This document shows positions 1-8,473 of a stretch of DNA of 64,000 bases, one piece after another (the first letter of the stretch is position 1; the number at the start of each line of letters is the position of its first letter). The position numbers and the translations under genes are program-made. A model generated the notes under the pieces. The model had not been told where the DNA came from. It did no database searches and worked only from the letters and a program-made list of their open reading frames with translations. Origin of the DNA: Vibrio salinus. Its GTDB lineage: Bacteria > Pseudomonadota > Gammaproteobacteria > Enterobacterales > Vibrionaceae. Location of the stretch: NCBI RefSeq assembly GCF_021272385.1, contig NZ_JAJSDZ010000010.1, positions 558,001 to 622,000 on the forward strand, in the 5' to 3' direction.

Positions 1-127
1 CCAGAAGCTTTCCGTGGCTCTCGACAAAGTGGAAATGGCTCTGGATAAGGGCGATTTAAAGCAAGCTAAATCTGAGTTAAAAAATGTGGATATGGTTCGT
101 CGCGAATTCCACAGAAAATTAAGATAG
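1..127 (+). CDS. C-terminal end of an unidentified protein (partial)
   Basis: An open frame enters from the left edge and stops at TAG 125-127, giving 41 residues (QKLSVALDKVEMALDKGD... ending RREFHRKLR). The tail is a charged, heptad-like helix rich in Lys, Asp and Glu, so it is probably the end of a helical protein. No family can be recognised from this fragment. A strong hairpin follows 47 bases later, consistent with the end of a transcription unit. Confidence 0.55.
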   Translation, partial: QKLSVALDKVEMALDKGDLKQAKSELKNVDMVRREFHRKLR

Positions 128-174
128 TCACTTATTCCTTAATGCATCTAATTTTTTAATACAATGTGTTCGGT

Positions 175-211
175 AAGAGCGTTTTACGGTTTATTTACGT
201 AAAGCGCTCTT
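175..211. terminator. bidirectional terminator hairpin
   Basis: Stem 175-188 pairs with 198-211 (AAGAGCGTTTTACG with CGTAAAGCGCTCTT, 14 pairs, one G-U) around a 9-base loop, followed by TTT on the plus side. It overlaps the stop codon of the convergent LysR gene, so it probably serves both genes. Confidence 0.7.
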
Positions 212-1115
212 TTAGTCTGGATGCCATAAAGTTGATAAAGACTCTTAACCTGACCGGCATATACCGGGTCTGGGCATATTGCATGACAATGGCACCGTGA
301 TAGTTGCTTTGTATCATCCAGGGTTCAAGAATTCTGATAACCTCGCCGGACTCAATGGCATCTTTCACTACGAAGTCATGAAAAATTCCGATACCCAGCC
401 CGCTTTTTACTCCGTTGAGCCGCATTTGAGAATGGTTTAGAGCGTAGCGACCACTTACTTCAACAGAAAAAATGGAGTCATTCTGAATGAATGTCCAGAG
501 GTTATCTTTTGCGGTTTCGGCAAGGTACAGACAATCGTGTTCACTTAATTCTTCCGGGTGTTTCGGCTCTCCTCTACGGTTCAGATAGTCGGGGCTGGCG
601 CAGAGAACCAAATTGGTTTTACAGATCTCTTTTAACACTAATTTCTCGTCGGGTTTATCAGTCAGCCGGAACGCGACATCGATATTGTCTCTGATCAGAT
701 CGACTTTACCATCAACCGCCCGTAGCTTGAGCTGAATGTCCGGATATTTCTGTAAGAAAGGGATAACAAAAGGTTGCAGAACTGAGAATAAAAACGCTTC
801 CGGTGCTGATACTGTGAGTGAGCCGGAAGGTTTCTGATGATCCGCCATTGATACTTCAATTGCCTGTTGGGCGGCGTTCACCATAATCACACTTTGTTCA
901 TAGACTTTCTGCCCCGTCTGAGTAATGACCAGACTGCGGGTCGTCCGTTCAAACAACTTTACTGACAGGGCTTTTTCCAGCCGGGTAATCAGTTTACTTA
1001 ACGCGGATGGTGTGTTATCGAGCTTTTTGGCGGCTGCGGTAAAGCTGCCTTCCTGAACAATAAGAATGAAGACAGCGAGATCAGGTAATAAGCTAATTAA
1101 TTTTGTCTGAGACAT
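195..1115 (-). CDS. LysR-family transcriptional regulator
   Basis: A 306-residue protein of normal LysR length. Residues about 10-70 form the winged HTH (GSFTAAAKKLDNTPSALSK, then the linker helix ITRLEKALSVKLFERTTRS), followed by the periplasmic-binding-protein-like effector domain (SGSLTVSAPEAFLFSVLQPF onward). It is divergent from kbl with 195 bases between the starts, so regulation of kbl-tdh and of itself is the natural hypothesis. The effector is unknown. It resembles the YafC/DmlR-type LysR proteins, but no specific orthologue is claimed. Confidence 0.9.
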   Translation of the reverse strand: MSQTKLISLLPDLAVFILIVQEGSFTAAAKKLDNTPSALSKLITRLEKALSVKLFERTTRSLVITQTGQKVYEQSVIMVNAAQQAIEVSMADHQKPSGSLTVSAPEAFLFSVLQPFVIPFLQKYPDIQLKLRAVDGKVDLIRDNIDVAFRLTDKPDEKLVLKEICKTNLVLCASPDYLNRRGEPKHPEELSEHDCLYLAETAKDNLWTFIQNDSIFSVEVSGRYALNHSQMRLNGVKSGLGIGIFHDFVVKDAIESGEVIRILEPWMIQSNYHGAIVMQYAQTRYMPVRLRVFINFMASRLKERFT

Positions 1116-1159
1116 ATCAGATTATGGCACCGTTTTATAATATTAATTATTTATGAATT

Positions 1160-1173
1160 TCATTCACGAATGA
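1160..1173. promoter_or_regulatory. possible LysR operator (TCATTC-AC-GAATGA)
   Basis: A perfect 6-bp inverted repeat with a 2-bp spacer lies in the intergenic region between the divergent LysR gene and kbl. Its size and place suit an operator core, but no matching consensus is known to me. Confidence 0.3.
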
Positions 1174-1310
1174 TTTTCCTATTATAGGGATAATCCCTTC
1201 CCCGTCCATCGATTACACTGACTACAATTAAAAATGTTTACAGTGTAAATATGGATAAAGAGCTTAGCTTCAGATTTACACGTTCAGAATAACAATAAAG
1301 GATTCAGATT

Positions 1311-2507
1311 ATGTCATCAGCATTTTATCAGCATATCGGGCAGCAGATTGAAACCGTTAAAGAAGAAGGACTGTATAAGTCAGAACGTATCATCACGTCC
1401 GCTCAGAAAGGGGAAGTTGACATTCTCTCCGGCGAGAAAGTGCTTAATTTTTGTGCCAATAATTACCTGGGACTGGCAAATCATCCCGAGCTGATTAAAG
1501 CTGCCCAGAAAGGGATGGATGAGCATGGGTTCGGTATGGCGTCTGTCCGTTTTATCTGTGGTACACAGGATGCTCATAAAGAATTAGAGCAAAAGCTGTC
1601 GGCATTTCTTGGCAAAGAAGACACTATTCTCTACAGCTCCTGTTTTGATGCCAACGCCGGATTGTTTGAAACGATCCTGGATAAAGAAGATGCCATTATT
1701 TCGGATGCATTAAATCATGCCTCAATCATTGATGGTGTGCGTTTGTGTAAAGCCATGCGTTTCCGTTATTCCAATAATAATATGGAAGAACTTGAGGAAC
1801 AGTTAAAAGCGGCGGATGACGCCGGTGCCCGACATAAACTGATTGTTACGGACGGCGTTTTCTCTATGGACGGTATTGTTGCGAACCTTCCGGCTATTTG
1901 TGATCTGGCAGAAAAATACGATGCACTGGTTGTTGTGGATGACTCTCATGCTGTTGGCTTTATGGGGGAAAACGGGCGCGGAACTCATGAGTATCATAAT
2001 GTGATAGACCGGGTTGATATCATCACCGGCACACTGGGTAAAGCCATGGGCGGTGCTTCTGGCGGTTATACTTCAGGTAAAAAAGAGGTGATTGAGTGGT
2101 TGCGTCAGCGTTCCCGTCCGTATCTGTTCTCTAACTCTGTTGCCCCGGCCATTGTGGCAGCGTCTATTCGTGTGATTGATTTGTTGGCTGAAAGTGGCGA
2201 TTTAAGAACGCATCTGTGGGAAAACGCTGCACATTTCCGTTCCCGAATGAGTGAGGCCGGATTTACATTAGCCGGTGCGGATCATGCGATTATTCCTATT
2301 ATGCTGGGAGATGCCAAAGTTGCTGCTGAATTTGCTGACCGGGCTCTTGAAAAAGGCGTTTACGTCATCGGTTTTTCATACCCGGTGGTACCGAAAGGTC
2401 AGGCTCGTATCCGTACCCAAATGTCGGCTGCTCACAGCAGAGAAGAACTGGATCGTGCCATTGATGTGTTTATCGAAGTTGGTAAAGACATGGGCATTAT
2501 CGCGTAA
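1311..2507 (+). CDS. kbl: glycine C-acetyltransferase (2-amino-3-ketobutyrate CoA ligase)
   Basis: 398 residues, the usual length for Kbl. This PLP enzyme of the alpha-oxoamine synthase family cleaves 2-amino-3-ketobutyrate with CoA to glycine and acetyl-CoA, the second step of threonine degradation. Visible signatures are the N-terminal [15 protein letters not shown], the PLP-ring region [16 protein letters not shown], and the Schiff-base lysine in [14 protein letters not shown] near residue 244. An AAAGGA Shine-Dalgarno sequence precedes the ATG. It is followed by tdh after 40 bases and the two are almost certainly co-transcribed. Confidence 0.97.
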   Translation: MSSAFYQHIGQQIETVKEEGLYKSERIITSAQKGEVDILSGEKVLNFCANNYLGLANHPELIKAAQKGMDEHGFGMASVRFICGTQDAHKELEQKLSAFLGKEDTILYSSCFDANAGLFETILDKEDAIISDALNHASIIDGVRLCKAMRFRYSNNNMEELEEQLKAADDAGARHKLIVTDGVFSMDGIVANLPAICDLAEKYDALVVVDDSHAVGFMGENGRGTHEYHNVIDRVDIITGTLGKAMGGASGGYTSGKKEVIEWLRQRSRPYLFSNSVAPAIVAASIRVIDLLAESGDLRTHLWENAAHFRSRMSEAGFTLAGADHAIIPIMLGDAKVAAEFADRALEKGVYVIGFSYPVVPKGQARIRTQMSAAHSREELDRAIDVFIEVGKDMGIIA

Positions 2508-2547
2508 GCGATAAGTACCGGTATTGAACGAACAGGTTGAGAGTGTG

Positions 2548-3579
2548 ATGAAAATAAAAGCCTTATCAAAGCTGAAACCAGAGGAAGGCATTTGGCTTAC
2601 CAATGTTGATATGCCAGCGATCGGCCATAATGATCTTTTGATTAAGATAAAGAAAACGGCTATTTGCGGAACAGATGTTCATATTTATAACTGGGATCAT
2701 TGGGCTCAGAATACCATTCCGGTTCCTATGGTAGTCGGTCATGAGTATGTGGGCGAAGTGGTGGCAATCGGCCAGGAAGTTCGTGGTTATAGCATCGGTG
2801 ACCGGGTCTCGGGCGAAGGCCACATTACCTGTGGGCACTGTCGTAACTGCCGGGGTGGACGTACTCACTTATGCCGCAACACCATTGGTGTGGGAGTCAA
2901 TCGTACCGGTGCCTTTTCGGAGTATCTGGTGATTCCGGCTTATAATGCCTTTAAAATTCCGGATGAAATTTCGGATGATTTAGCCTCTATTTTCGACCCT
3001 TTCGGCAATGCGGTTCACACGGCGTTGTCGTTTGATCTCGTTGGTGAAGATGTGCTGATTACGGGAGCCGGCCCGATAGGTATTATGGCCGCTGCCGTTG
3101 CCAAACATGTTGGTGCCCGTCATATTGTGATTACGGACGTGAACGAGTATCGCCTGGAGTTGGCGAGAAAGATGGGGGTTACCCGGGCCGTTAACGTAGC
3201 CAAAGACGATCTGAAAGCGGTCATGAAAGAGCTGAATATGACCGAGGGCTTTGATGTGGGTCTGGAAATGTCAGGTGTTCCGGCGGCTTTTCAGTCTATG
3301 CTGGAAGAAATGAATCATGGCGGACGGATTGCACTGTTAGGGATCCCACCTTCCGATATGGCAATCGACTGGAATCAGGTTATCTTTAAAGGTCTGATAA
3401 TCAAAGGGATTTATGGAAGAGAAATGTTCGAAACCTGGTATAAAATGGCATCGCTCATCCAATCCGGCTTAGATCTGACGCCAATTATCACCCATCATTT
3501 CAAAATTGACGACTTCCAAAAAGGCTTTGACACCATGCGTAGCGGGGCTTCTGGGAAAGTGATACTCGATTGGGAATAA
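2548..3579 (+). CDS. tdh: L-threonine 3-dehydrogenase
   Basis: 343 residues. It oxidises L-threonine to 2-amino-3-ketobutyrate with NAD+, feeding Kbl. The zinc-dependent medium-chain dehydrogenase features are clear: catalytic Cys40 in [17 protein letters not shown], structural-zinc cysteines in [15 protein letters not shown], and the Rossmann motif [15 protein letters not shown] chose ATG 2548, with AGGTTGAG upstream, because it matches the N-terminus of E. coli Tdh (MKALSKLK...). A TTG at 2524 would add 8 unconserved residues. The sequence is very similar to the enterobacterial enzyme along its whole length. Confidence 0.97.
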   Translation: MKIKALSKLKPEEGIWLTNVDMPAIGHNDLLIKIKKTAICGTDVHIYNWDHWAQNTIPVPMVVGHEYVGEVVAIGQEVRGYSIGDRVSGEGHITCGHCRNCRGGRTHLCRNTIGVGVNRTGAFSEYLVIPAYNAFKIPDEISDDLASIFDPFGNAVHTALSFDLVGEDVLITGAGPIGIMAAAVAKHVGARHIVITDVNEYRLELARKMGVTRAVNVAKDDLKAVMKELNMTEGFDVGLEMSGVPAAFQSMLEEMNHGGRIALLGIPPSDMAIDWNQVIFKGLIIKGIYGREMFETWYKMASLIQSGLDLTPIITHHFKIDDFQKGFDTMRSGASGKVILDWE

Positions 3580-3587
3580 AATTTAAG

Positions 3588-3610
3588 ACGCTCCGAAAGG
3601 GGCGTTTTTT
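3588..3610 (+). terminator. rho-independent terminator of kbl-tdh
   Basis: Stem ACGCTCC / GGGGCGT closes on a GAAA tetraloop and runs into six T residues, nine bases after the tdh stop codon. Confidence 0.9.
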
Positions 3611-3627
3611 GATTCTCCTACCTATGT

Positions 3628-3635
3628 GTGGATAA
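3628..3635. repeat. 8-bp target-site duplication, left copy (GTGGATAA)
   Basis: GTGGATAA directly abuts the left inverted repeat of the insertion sequence. The identical octamer is at 4651-4658 on the other side. Eight bases is the duplication length typical of IS1595-family elements. Confidence 0.92.
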
Positions 3636-4650
3636 GGCTCTGATCCATTTGTGTGTGGTTATAAAGCCAAAACTACCCAACTTTCATTTTGTTCTGCACA
3701 TTCCATTTGTCTAAACCAAGTTAAATAATTGTCCAGATAAGCTGTTCCAACCCCTCGAAACTGTGCTAACCATGCTTTCCAACGCATCGTCCAGTTATTG
3801 AGTGTTTGGATATGGTATATCCCTTCAATTACCCTCTTCTTATCCAGTGTAATTAGGCGTTTGTGGTCTATCTCAAATGGTAAATCTTCTATGATACTTT
3901 TATAGCTGATATTACCGTCGGTACAAAGTACGCTTTGTGGTGTTAGAACTGGTATTAATGCTTGTTTTAATTGTTCTTTTGTATCACGTTCTAATACTTG
4001 ATGAGTAACTACGCCCGTTCGATCTAATGCTAGAAATATTGGTACTTTGGGGACGTCTCCACCACCACGCTTGCGTGGCTCTCGAAGCATTTTCTTAGAG
4101 CCTTTGAATGACTCATTAATAAAGGTTTCATCTGCCTCAATGATCCCATGCAGCTCGGAGGGCTTATGTTTACAAGGCGCAGCTAATAAACGATGACGCC
4201 ATAGCCATGCGGTTTTGACATTAACACCCAGTTCTTTTGCTGCCCCCCGAAGTTTAGTGGTTAACCACATACCTTCAGAATATTGATGCCATTTCCCCTG
4301 CATTCTCAGTCTCGCCAATGGAGTGCCAGTTAATGAATTAAACGTGCGAGAACACCCCTTACATTTATAACGTTGCTGACCTCGTGCTGTGGTTCCATGC
4401 TTAGTAAATTCAGGACTTCCACAATATGGACAATGTGATATATGCTCTTCTTTGTCAGCAATAGCTTTACCAACTTGGTTGCTGGAAATCAGAGATTCGA
4501 TTTTGTGTCGTAATCGTTTAAGTTGGGGGAAGTTGAGTGTATTAATTTCTTCAGTTAGTTCATTAAACTCTTCTGTATTCATAATGAACGCTCGTTGGTT
4601 TGAATACTTGTTATAAGTATAGTCAAACAACACACAAATGGATCAGAGCC
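3636..4650 (-). mobile_element. complete IS1595-family insertion sequence, 1015 bp
   Basis: The element is bounded by 25-bp terminal inverted repeats with one mismatch. The outer 20 bases, GGCTCTGATCCATTTGTGTG, are identical at both ends (3636-3655 and, complemented, 4631-4650). It carries one transposase gene and is flanked by a perfect 8-bp duplication. It inserted 26 bases downstream of the tdh terminator, so it breaks no visible gene. Intact ends, an open transposase frame and identical duplications suggest a recent insertion. Confidence 0.93.
3659..4582 (-). CDS. IS1595-family transposase
   Basis: 307 residues from ATG 4582. The N-terminal zinc ribbon (CPYCGSPEFTKHG ... QRYKCKGCSRTF, about residues 50-85) is followed by a DDE/N-type catalytic core: ADETFINES carries the first Asp, LCTDGNISY the second, and the IYHIQTLNNWTMRWKAWLAQFRGV ... 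YLDNYLTWFR region is the conserved ISXO2-like C-terminal block. The longer frame from 4633 would add 17 residues reaching into the terminal repeat, so the inner ATG is preferred. The TAA lies inside the opposite inverted repeat. No frameshift is seen, so it is probably active. Confidence 0.92.
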   Translation of the reverse strand: MNTEEFNELTEEINTLNFPQLKRLRHKIESLISSNQVGKAIADKEEHISHCPYCGSPEFTKHGTTARGQQRYKCKGCSRTFNSLTGTPLARLRMQGKWHQYSEGMWLTTKLRGAAKELGVNVKTAWLWRHRLLAAPCKHKPSELHGIIEADETFINESFKGSKKMLREPRKRGGGDVPKVPIFLALDRTGVVTHQVLERDTKEQLKQALIPVLTPQSVLCTDGNISYKSIIEDLPFEIDHKRLITLDKKRVIEGIYHIQTLNNWTMRWKAWLAQFRGVGTAYLDNYLTWFRQMECAEQNESWVVLAL

Positions 4651-4658
4651 GTGGATAA
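4651..4658. repeat. 8-bp target-site duplication, right copy (GTGGATAA)
   Basis: Identical to 3628-3635 and directly adjacent to the right end of the IS1595-type element. Confidence 0.92.
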
Positions 4659-4682
4659 ACAGTGAAATGGAAGTTTTGACCT

Positions 4683-4718
4683 AATTTAGCCCCAAAAAAA
4701 GCCCCAATTTAGCCCCAA
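4683..4718. repeat. short direct repeats AATTTAGCCCCAA / AGCCCCAA
   Basis: AATTTAGCCCCAA occurs at 4683-4695 and 4706-4718, with a further AGCCCCAA at 4700-4707 between them, giving three AGCCCC units in 36 bases. They lie just outside the IS, in the 170-base gap before the next gene. The function is unknown. They could be recombinase arm-type sites or a decayed end of a mobile element. Confidence 0.45.
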
Positions 4719-4824
4719 GAAAAATATCACCAACTTATAACAATGTACGGTTTGCTAAGATGTAATTAGATCTGGCAGGTTGAAATAGGGCTGTCATTAC
4801 TGATTACTAAGAAAGAGCCGCATC

Positions 4825-5175
4825 ATGATTTGGATTTTAACAAAATACTTAATCACTGCTGGAATTGTTGTTTTAGTTTCAGAAGTGGCCAAAAGAAGTG
4901 ATAGGATTGGGGCATTAATAGCAGCGTTACCTACGGTTACTATTCTGGTGCTGATCTGGATGTATATCGAGGGGCAAGATCAGGAGAAACTTGCAAATCA
5001 CGCTTATTATACGTTTTGGTATGTTCTGCCGACCTTACCTATGTTTTTAATTTTTCCCTTCTTGTTAAACCGGTACTCATTCTGGGTGTCGTTAGGAACC
5101 TGCGCTGTTATTTCCATCGTTTGTTTTGCGATTGTAGCTGTGATCGTGAGACAGTTTGGTATTAGGCTTTCATAA
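4825..5175 (+). CDS. small integral membrane protein, DUF3147-like
   Basis: 116 residues with four predicted membrane helices: WILTKYLITAGIVVLVSEVA, IGALIAALPTVTILVLIWMY, FWYVLPTLPMFLIFPFLL and FWVSLGTCAVISIVCFAIVAVIV. The pattern, including the RSDRIGALIAALPTV segment after the first helix, resembles the DUF3147/GlpM-like group of four-helix inner-membrane proteins of unknown function. It is a stand-alone gene between the IS1595 element and the EEP gene. The family call is from memory and moderate. Confidence 0.7.
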   Translation: MIWILTKYLITAGIVVLVSEVAKRSDRIGALIAALPTVTILVLIWMYIEGQDQEKLANHAYYTFWYVLPTLPMFLIFPFLLNRYSFWVSLGTCAVISIVCFAIVAVIVRQFGIRLS

Positions 5176-5244
5176 ACTCATCTGAATGATTCAAGTTATA
5201 GTGAAAGCCTGAGCCGGAAGTGTTCGGGTACGTGGGGTGTTCAA

Positions 5245-5354
5245 ATCGTTTCTGGCTAACAAGGTTTTGCCCCAAAGTCAGTTAGAGACGATGGCCATAT
5301 CATAGTGATAACATAAAGCCGTTAGCCCTGTTCTCACTGTTTCAAAGCTAACGG
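5245..5354. other. intergenic segment with two inverted repeats
   Basis: ATCGTTTCT(GGCT)AAC at 5245-5260 can pair with GTTAGAGACGAT at 5281-5292, leaving a 4-base bulge. CCGTTAGC 5319-5326 pairs perfectly with GCTAACGG 5347-5354. Both lie in the 225 bases between convergent genes, so they may be terminators or folded recombination-site relics. They do not fit the attC core-site consensus. Confidence 0.35.
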
Positions 5355-5400
5355 AAACACAACAACAAGGATAGGATGTGCTGCGGGCACTGAAAGTTCG

Positions 5401-6306
5401 CTAAAGCTGTAGTGTCACTCGAATAGGACAATGGTCTGATAGGTTCAGGTTCATAACATCATCTTGATGATATAAAAACTGCTTGAACGACTCGGGAACC
5501 ATCAGTTCTATTGCCTGTTCATCCAGAACAATATGATCAATATAGTTTTCATAACGCATTAAAGACCAACTGTGATTTTCTATATCATATGTTTTTGACT
5601 GGCAACGGCTTTTATCTTTTCCTGCAGCAGAATATAGCTTCATTCCAGCGGGGTCACCATCATCAATCTCTTTCCAAAACCAATCCTTATAGCCTGTAAG
5701 CTGACGATTAAAGTCTCCAAGTACAATGAATGGAATATTTTCGGTAGCTCTAGCATCAATCCACAGTTCTAACTTTGAAACTTGCTCAGCCAGTTTTTCA
5801 CATCCCCTATGGTTCCTATCTTGGTAAAAGCAGCCACTTTTCAGGTGAACGGAAAGAACTCTTATCACAGGTTTATTATTTTTAAGTATCGTAACATCAA
5901 CGCCATAACGTAACTTTTTGTCGTCTCTAACGTCTAAAGTTGTTAGATCTGGATTACGTTCGTAACTAATCCCTTTCCGTATAGCTAAGCCGACGAACTG
6001 GTGCCATTTCATTGGTGAAGAGGTTTGTTCTACCTCATCTTTTCTAGTAGAGAACTCCATTTTGTACTGGTACTTATCTAGTACTTTGGTCAATGAAGCT
6101 TGATCAGCAACTTCTTGAAAGGCAATAATATCAGCCGCCAACTGTTCTGAAAGATCGTGCATAACCGCATAATCAGCACGAGTACGAAGTGATTCTGGAC
6201 GAGCTGAGTTTTGATCCAGCCATTCCATGTTCCAAGTAGCTATTCGCAGTTGCTCAGCAAAAGTCAGTAAAGGGACAAATAAAAGGATAAATAAAAATTT
6301 TTTCAT
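5401..6306 (-). CDS. secreted endonuclease/exonuclease/phosphatase-family protein
   Basis: 301 residues with a clear signal peptide (MKKFLFILLFVPLLTFA, cleavage near AEQ). The EEP fold motifs appear in order: ATWNMEWL (metal-binding Asn), IIAFQEVAD (catalytic Glu), VHLKSGCF, VLGDFNRQ and LSDHCPIRV (catalytic Asp-His). This is the DNase I/exonuclease III fold, so an exported nuclease or phosphodiesterase is likely, but the substrate is unknown. Four cysteines (HLKSGCF, HRGC, KSRC, SDHC) are shared with a paralogue at 50720-51604 and suggest disulfides. A GGAGG ribosome site precedes the ATG. It is a single-gene unit. Confidence 0.88.
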   Translation of the reverse strand: MKKFLFILLFVPLLTFAEQLRIATWNMEWLDQNSARPESLRTRADYAVMHDLSEQLAADIIAFQEVADQASLTKVLDKYQYKMEFSTRKDEVEQTSSPMKWHQFVGLAIRKGISYERNPDLTTLDVRDDKKLRYGVDVTILKNNKPVIRVLSVHLKSGCFYQDRNHRGCEKLAEQVSKLELWIDARATENIPFIVLGDFNRQLTGYKDWFWKEIDDGDPAGMKLYSAAGKDKSRCQSKTYDIENHSWSLMRYENYIDHIVLDEQAIELMVPESFKQFLYHQDDVMNLNLSDHCPIRVTLQL

Positions 6307-6521
6307 AAGGCCTCCATACAGTAAGTACAGTAATGGTAGGCCTTAAATAAGCAATCATTGCCAAAATTAGTTGATCTTTATCAACGGATTGGTAGTAAAC
6401 AGAAACTAAATTGAGCCTACTGAACAGGTTTTATTCGTCAGTTATCTTGAATTAAGACCTATTTTTCTAATTTGAAACGACTACTTAAAATAGACCCGCT
6501 AGCTCATTTCTGTCCAGATTC

Positions 6522-6545
6522 GTTTCAGCCGTCTCTGGCTGAAAC
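6522..6545. other. perfect 9-bp hairpin in a gene-free stretch
   Basis: GTTTCAGCC (6522-6530) and GGCTGAAAC (6537-6545) enclose a 6-base loop. It lies in the 442-base region 6307-6748, which holds no open frame I would accept. With no T-run after it, a terminator role is uncertain. The rest of that region shows only the promoter listed at 6691. Confidence 0.4.
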
Positions 6546-6690
6546 ATTCTGCCCCTTTCCCTCTTAGAGTCATTTCTCGCAGCTTCTCTAGTCAGAGATT
6601 TTTGACCTATTTCCCCTAATTCTTAGAAAGGGATAACTAATTTAATCATTTATGGATATAAGGTTTGCCAGACCTTGGGAGAGAATGCTT

Positions 6691-6719
6691 TTGACTGTGA
6701 TAGGCCAATTGTTTAATGT
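6691..6719 (+). promoter_or_regulatory. sigma-70-like promoter of the orphan gene at 6749
   Basis: TTGACT (6691-6696), a 17-bp spacer and TAATGT (6714-6719) lie about 30 bases before the GGAGG-preceded ATG at 6749. Confidence 0.45.
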
Positions 6720-6748
6720 GTTATCAACGGCCTGAGATTGGAGGAAAT

Positions 6749-7531
6749 ATGTTTCAATTGAAAAATAGAGCCCTAGAAAAACTGAGTAAATATCAATTAA
6801 GTCCACTTTTACAGGCACCATGTGAAAAATATATATGTCTTGCATGCCTCGATTTTGACAAAGATTCATATGGCTATAGCATCACTGAAATTCTAATAAG
6901 TGAGAGAATTGTTAGCTATGAAGTCGGTACTAGTGATAATCCCAAGCAAGAAAGAGTTAATGTAGATCTAATAAATAACGATGATTGGTTTATTACCGTT
7001 CATAACAGTGAACATCAATTTAAATACAATGGGTTATATCAGTTTTATTTTTTAGACCGTAAGTTGGTTAAATGGGGTAAAATGTTTTATCGCGTAGTAT
7101 GGTTAAGTTCAATTAACCGTGTAAAAGCATGGTGCCTTTTGGATCAAACCGACCTTTATAAGTTAATAGTCAAGATAATAGAATACCAGAATGAGCATGG
7201 TGGTAAGAGTGTTTCACCCAGCACGTTGGTAACATATGCTTACCCTTACTTCGGGTATCTAAGTCAGATGGGTATTAAACACCCTAAAGCTAAGATTATT
7301 GAAGAGAAATACGGTAGATTGATGGATGCCCTAGTGCAGTCAGGCGATCTATCTGGTGGTACTGGTGAAATTCCATCACTCCCATTTGACATTAACCCCA
7401 AGATTTACTTAACTCATCAAGAATTATTTACAGAACAACGTCGTCATAAGCAAATATTCTTTGTCGCCATTGCGACATGCTTTGCAACGCTAATCGCTCC
7501 TATTATTAGTAAGCTCTTTACGGGACATTAG
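6749..7531 (+). CDS. orphan protein with C-terminal membrane anchor
   Basis: 260 residues from ATG 6749, chosen for the GGAGG at 6740-6744. An upstream frame start at 6716 lacks a ribosome site. No family is recognised. The N-terminal 130 residues look like a beta-rich globular domain (KYICLACLDFDKDSYGYSITEILISE ... WLSSINRVKAWCLLD). The middle is helical (DLYKLIVKIIEYQNEHGG, SPSTLVTYAYPYFGYLSQMG). The last 25 residues are a single hydrophobic helix (IFFVAIATCFATLIAPIISKLF) with a two-residue tail, a tail-anchor arrangement. The gene is AT-rich compared with its neighbours and sits next to an integrase remnant, so horizontal origin is likely. Confidence 0.8.
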   Translation: MFQLKNRALEKLSKYQLSPLLQAPCEKYICLACLDFDKDSYGYSITEILISERIVSYEVGTSDNPKQERVNVDLINNDDWFITVHNSEHQFKYNGLYQFYFLDRKLVKWGKMFYRVVWLSSINRVKAWCLLDQTDLYKLIVKIIEYQNEHGGKSVSPSTLVTYAYPYFGYLSQMGIKHPKAKIIEEKYGRLMDALVQSGDLSGGTGEIPSLPFDINPKIYLTHQELFTEQRRHKQIFFVAIATCFATLIAPIISKLFTGH

Positions 7532-7625
7532 ATAAATAGAGGTTATCCGAAAGGTAAACTTCATCTAATAATCGTAAGTCAAAAATGTCCATAAATGAGC
7601 CGGGAGAAATTGGCTCTCTCGGCCT

Positions 7626-7900
7626 TTACCGCCCTTTCTCCAGACTGGACACTTTTTGCAGCTCATGCCAAACCCGATCGGATTCTTTCTTATTCGATTC
7701 CGTCAGCCATTTTCCGTAGACTTTGGCGACCATGGTGATGTTGGCATGGCCCATTTGTTGGGCAAGATAGCTGACGTTGACATTTGCACGCGTGATCATC
7801 CAACTGGCGTAGGTATGTTAGCTTCATCTGAGCTTTAAAGCATTAATGGCTGACGGAATTAAATTGGCGATGCGCTCTTTGTAAGAAATTCCCGCTAAAG
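7626..7900 (-). pseudogene. remnant of a phage-type tyrosine recombinase (integrase)
   Basis: On the minus strand a frame ending at TAA 7626-7628 encodes TYASWMITRANVNVSYLAQQ, then MGHANITMVAKVYGKWLTES and about 20 more residues. This is the C-terminal catalytic block of tyrosine recombinases: HTxASW region, LGH-like QMGHANITM, and nucleophile Tyr in KVYGKW. Directly upstream the frame meets TAA and TGA codons. Another frame (about 7823-7900) reads YKERIANLIPSAINALKL, which resembles the middle of such enzymes. The gene therefore appears to have lost its 5' part and an internal segment including the box I arginine. Confidence 0.8.
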
Positions 7901-7911
7901 AATCGTTCCCT

Positions 7912-8361
7912 TTATTCTGTAGGTGCTTGCTTTAGAGATAATTCAAATTGCTGGTATGTGAAGTCTACAAACCAGCCTATATAGCTAAATGGCGATTCAT
8001 TATCATGGTAATAGGTTCTAACTATGTCATTTTTGTCATTCGGAACCCAAATACCACAATCCCAACCGTGCATTGATGCAAACATTTTTCCTCTCTTTTC
8101 CATCGCAATGCAACATTTGGTATTCCAGTAATAAATTCCTTCTGCATCCTGCCCTTCTGCGACATACTCTCCTGAGAAGACCCCTTCAATCCACGTTATT
8201 GGGAATAAACCCTTTATACCCGCGACCCCGGTTGATCTCGCTCTTGTCAGATCTCTCGCGAGTTCTATGTGTTTCCCTTGATTTTTCGAGTCTAACTTAT
8301 GCATATTTGCACATCCAAACAAAGAGGATGCACACAGTAATAGTAAAAATCGCTTTTTCAT
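7912..8361 (-). CDS. orphan lipoprotein
   Basis: 149 residues. The N-terminus MKKRFLLLLCASSLFGCANM is a lipoprotein signal with lipobox LFGC, so Cys17 should be lipidated. The mature part has no recognised domain. It contains GLFPITWIEGVFSGEYVAEG, a Cys-Cys pair in NTKCCIAMEKRG and an aromatic C-terminal portion (WFVDFTYQQFELSL). The gene abuts the integrase remnant, consistent with accessory origin. Confidence 0.72.
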   Translation of the reverse strand: MKKRFLLLLCASSLFGCANMHKLDSKNQGKHIELARDLTRARSTGVAGIKGLFPITWIEGVFSGEYVAEGQDAEGIYYWNTKCCIAMEKRGKMFASMHGWDCGIWVPNDKNDIVRTYYHDNESPFSYIGWFVDFTYQQFELSLKQAPTE

Positions 8362-8473
8362 GATAGTCCCTGTATTTCAGAAGAGGCGGTCGTGCCTTAT
8401 TTTGGCCTCTCCCGACAAAAAAGAGGCTTATTATATGTGTAATTATCTTAATTTGTATGATTATTATTCGTAC

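Noticed and set aside
3611-3627. second target duplication or older IS scar beside the IS1595 element
   Set aside because: Only the GTGGATAA octamer is duplicated. No further repeat is visible in the flank.
5245-5354. possible integron attC site
   Set aside because: The inverted repeats do not contain the RYYYAAC / GTTRRRY core pair in the right order, and no integron integrase or cassette array is nearby.
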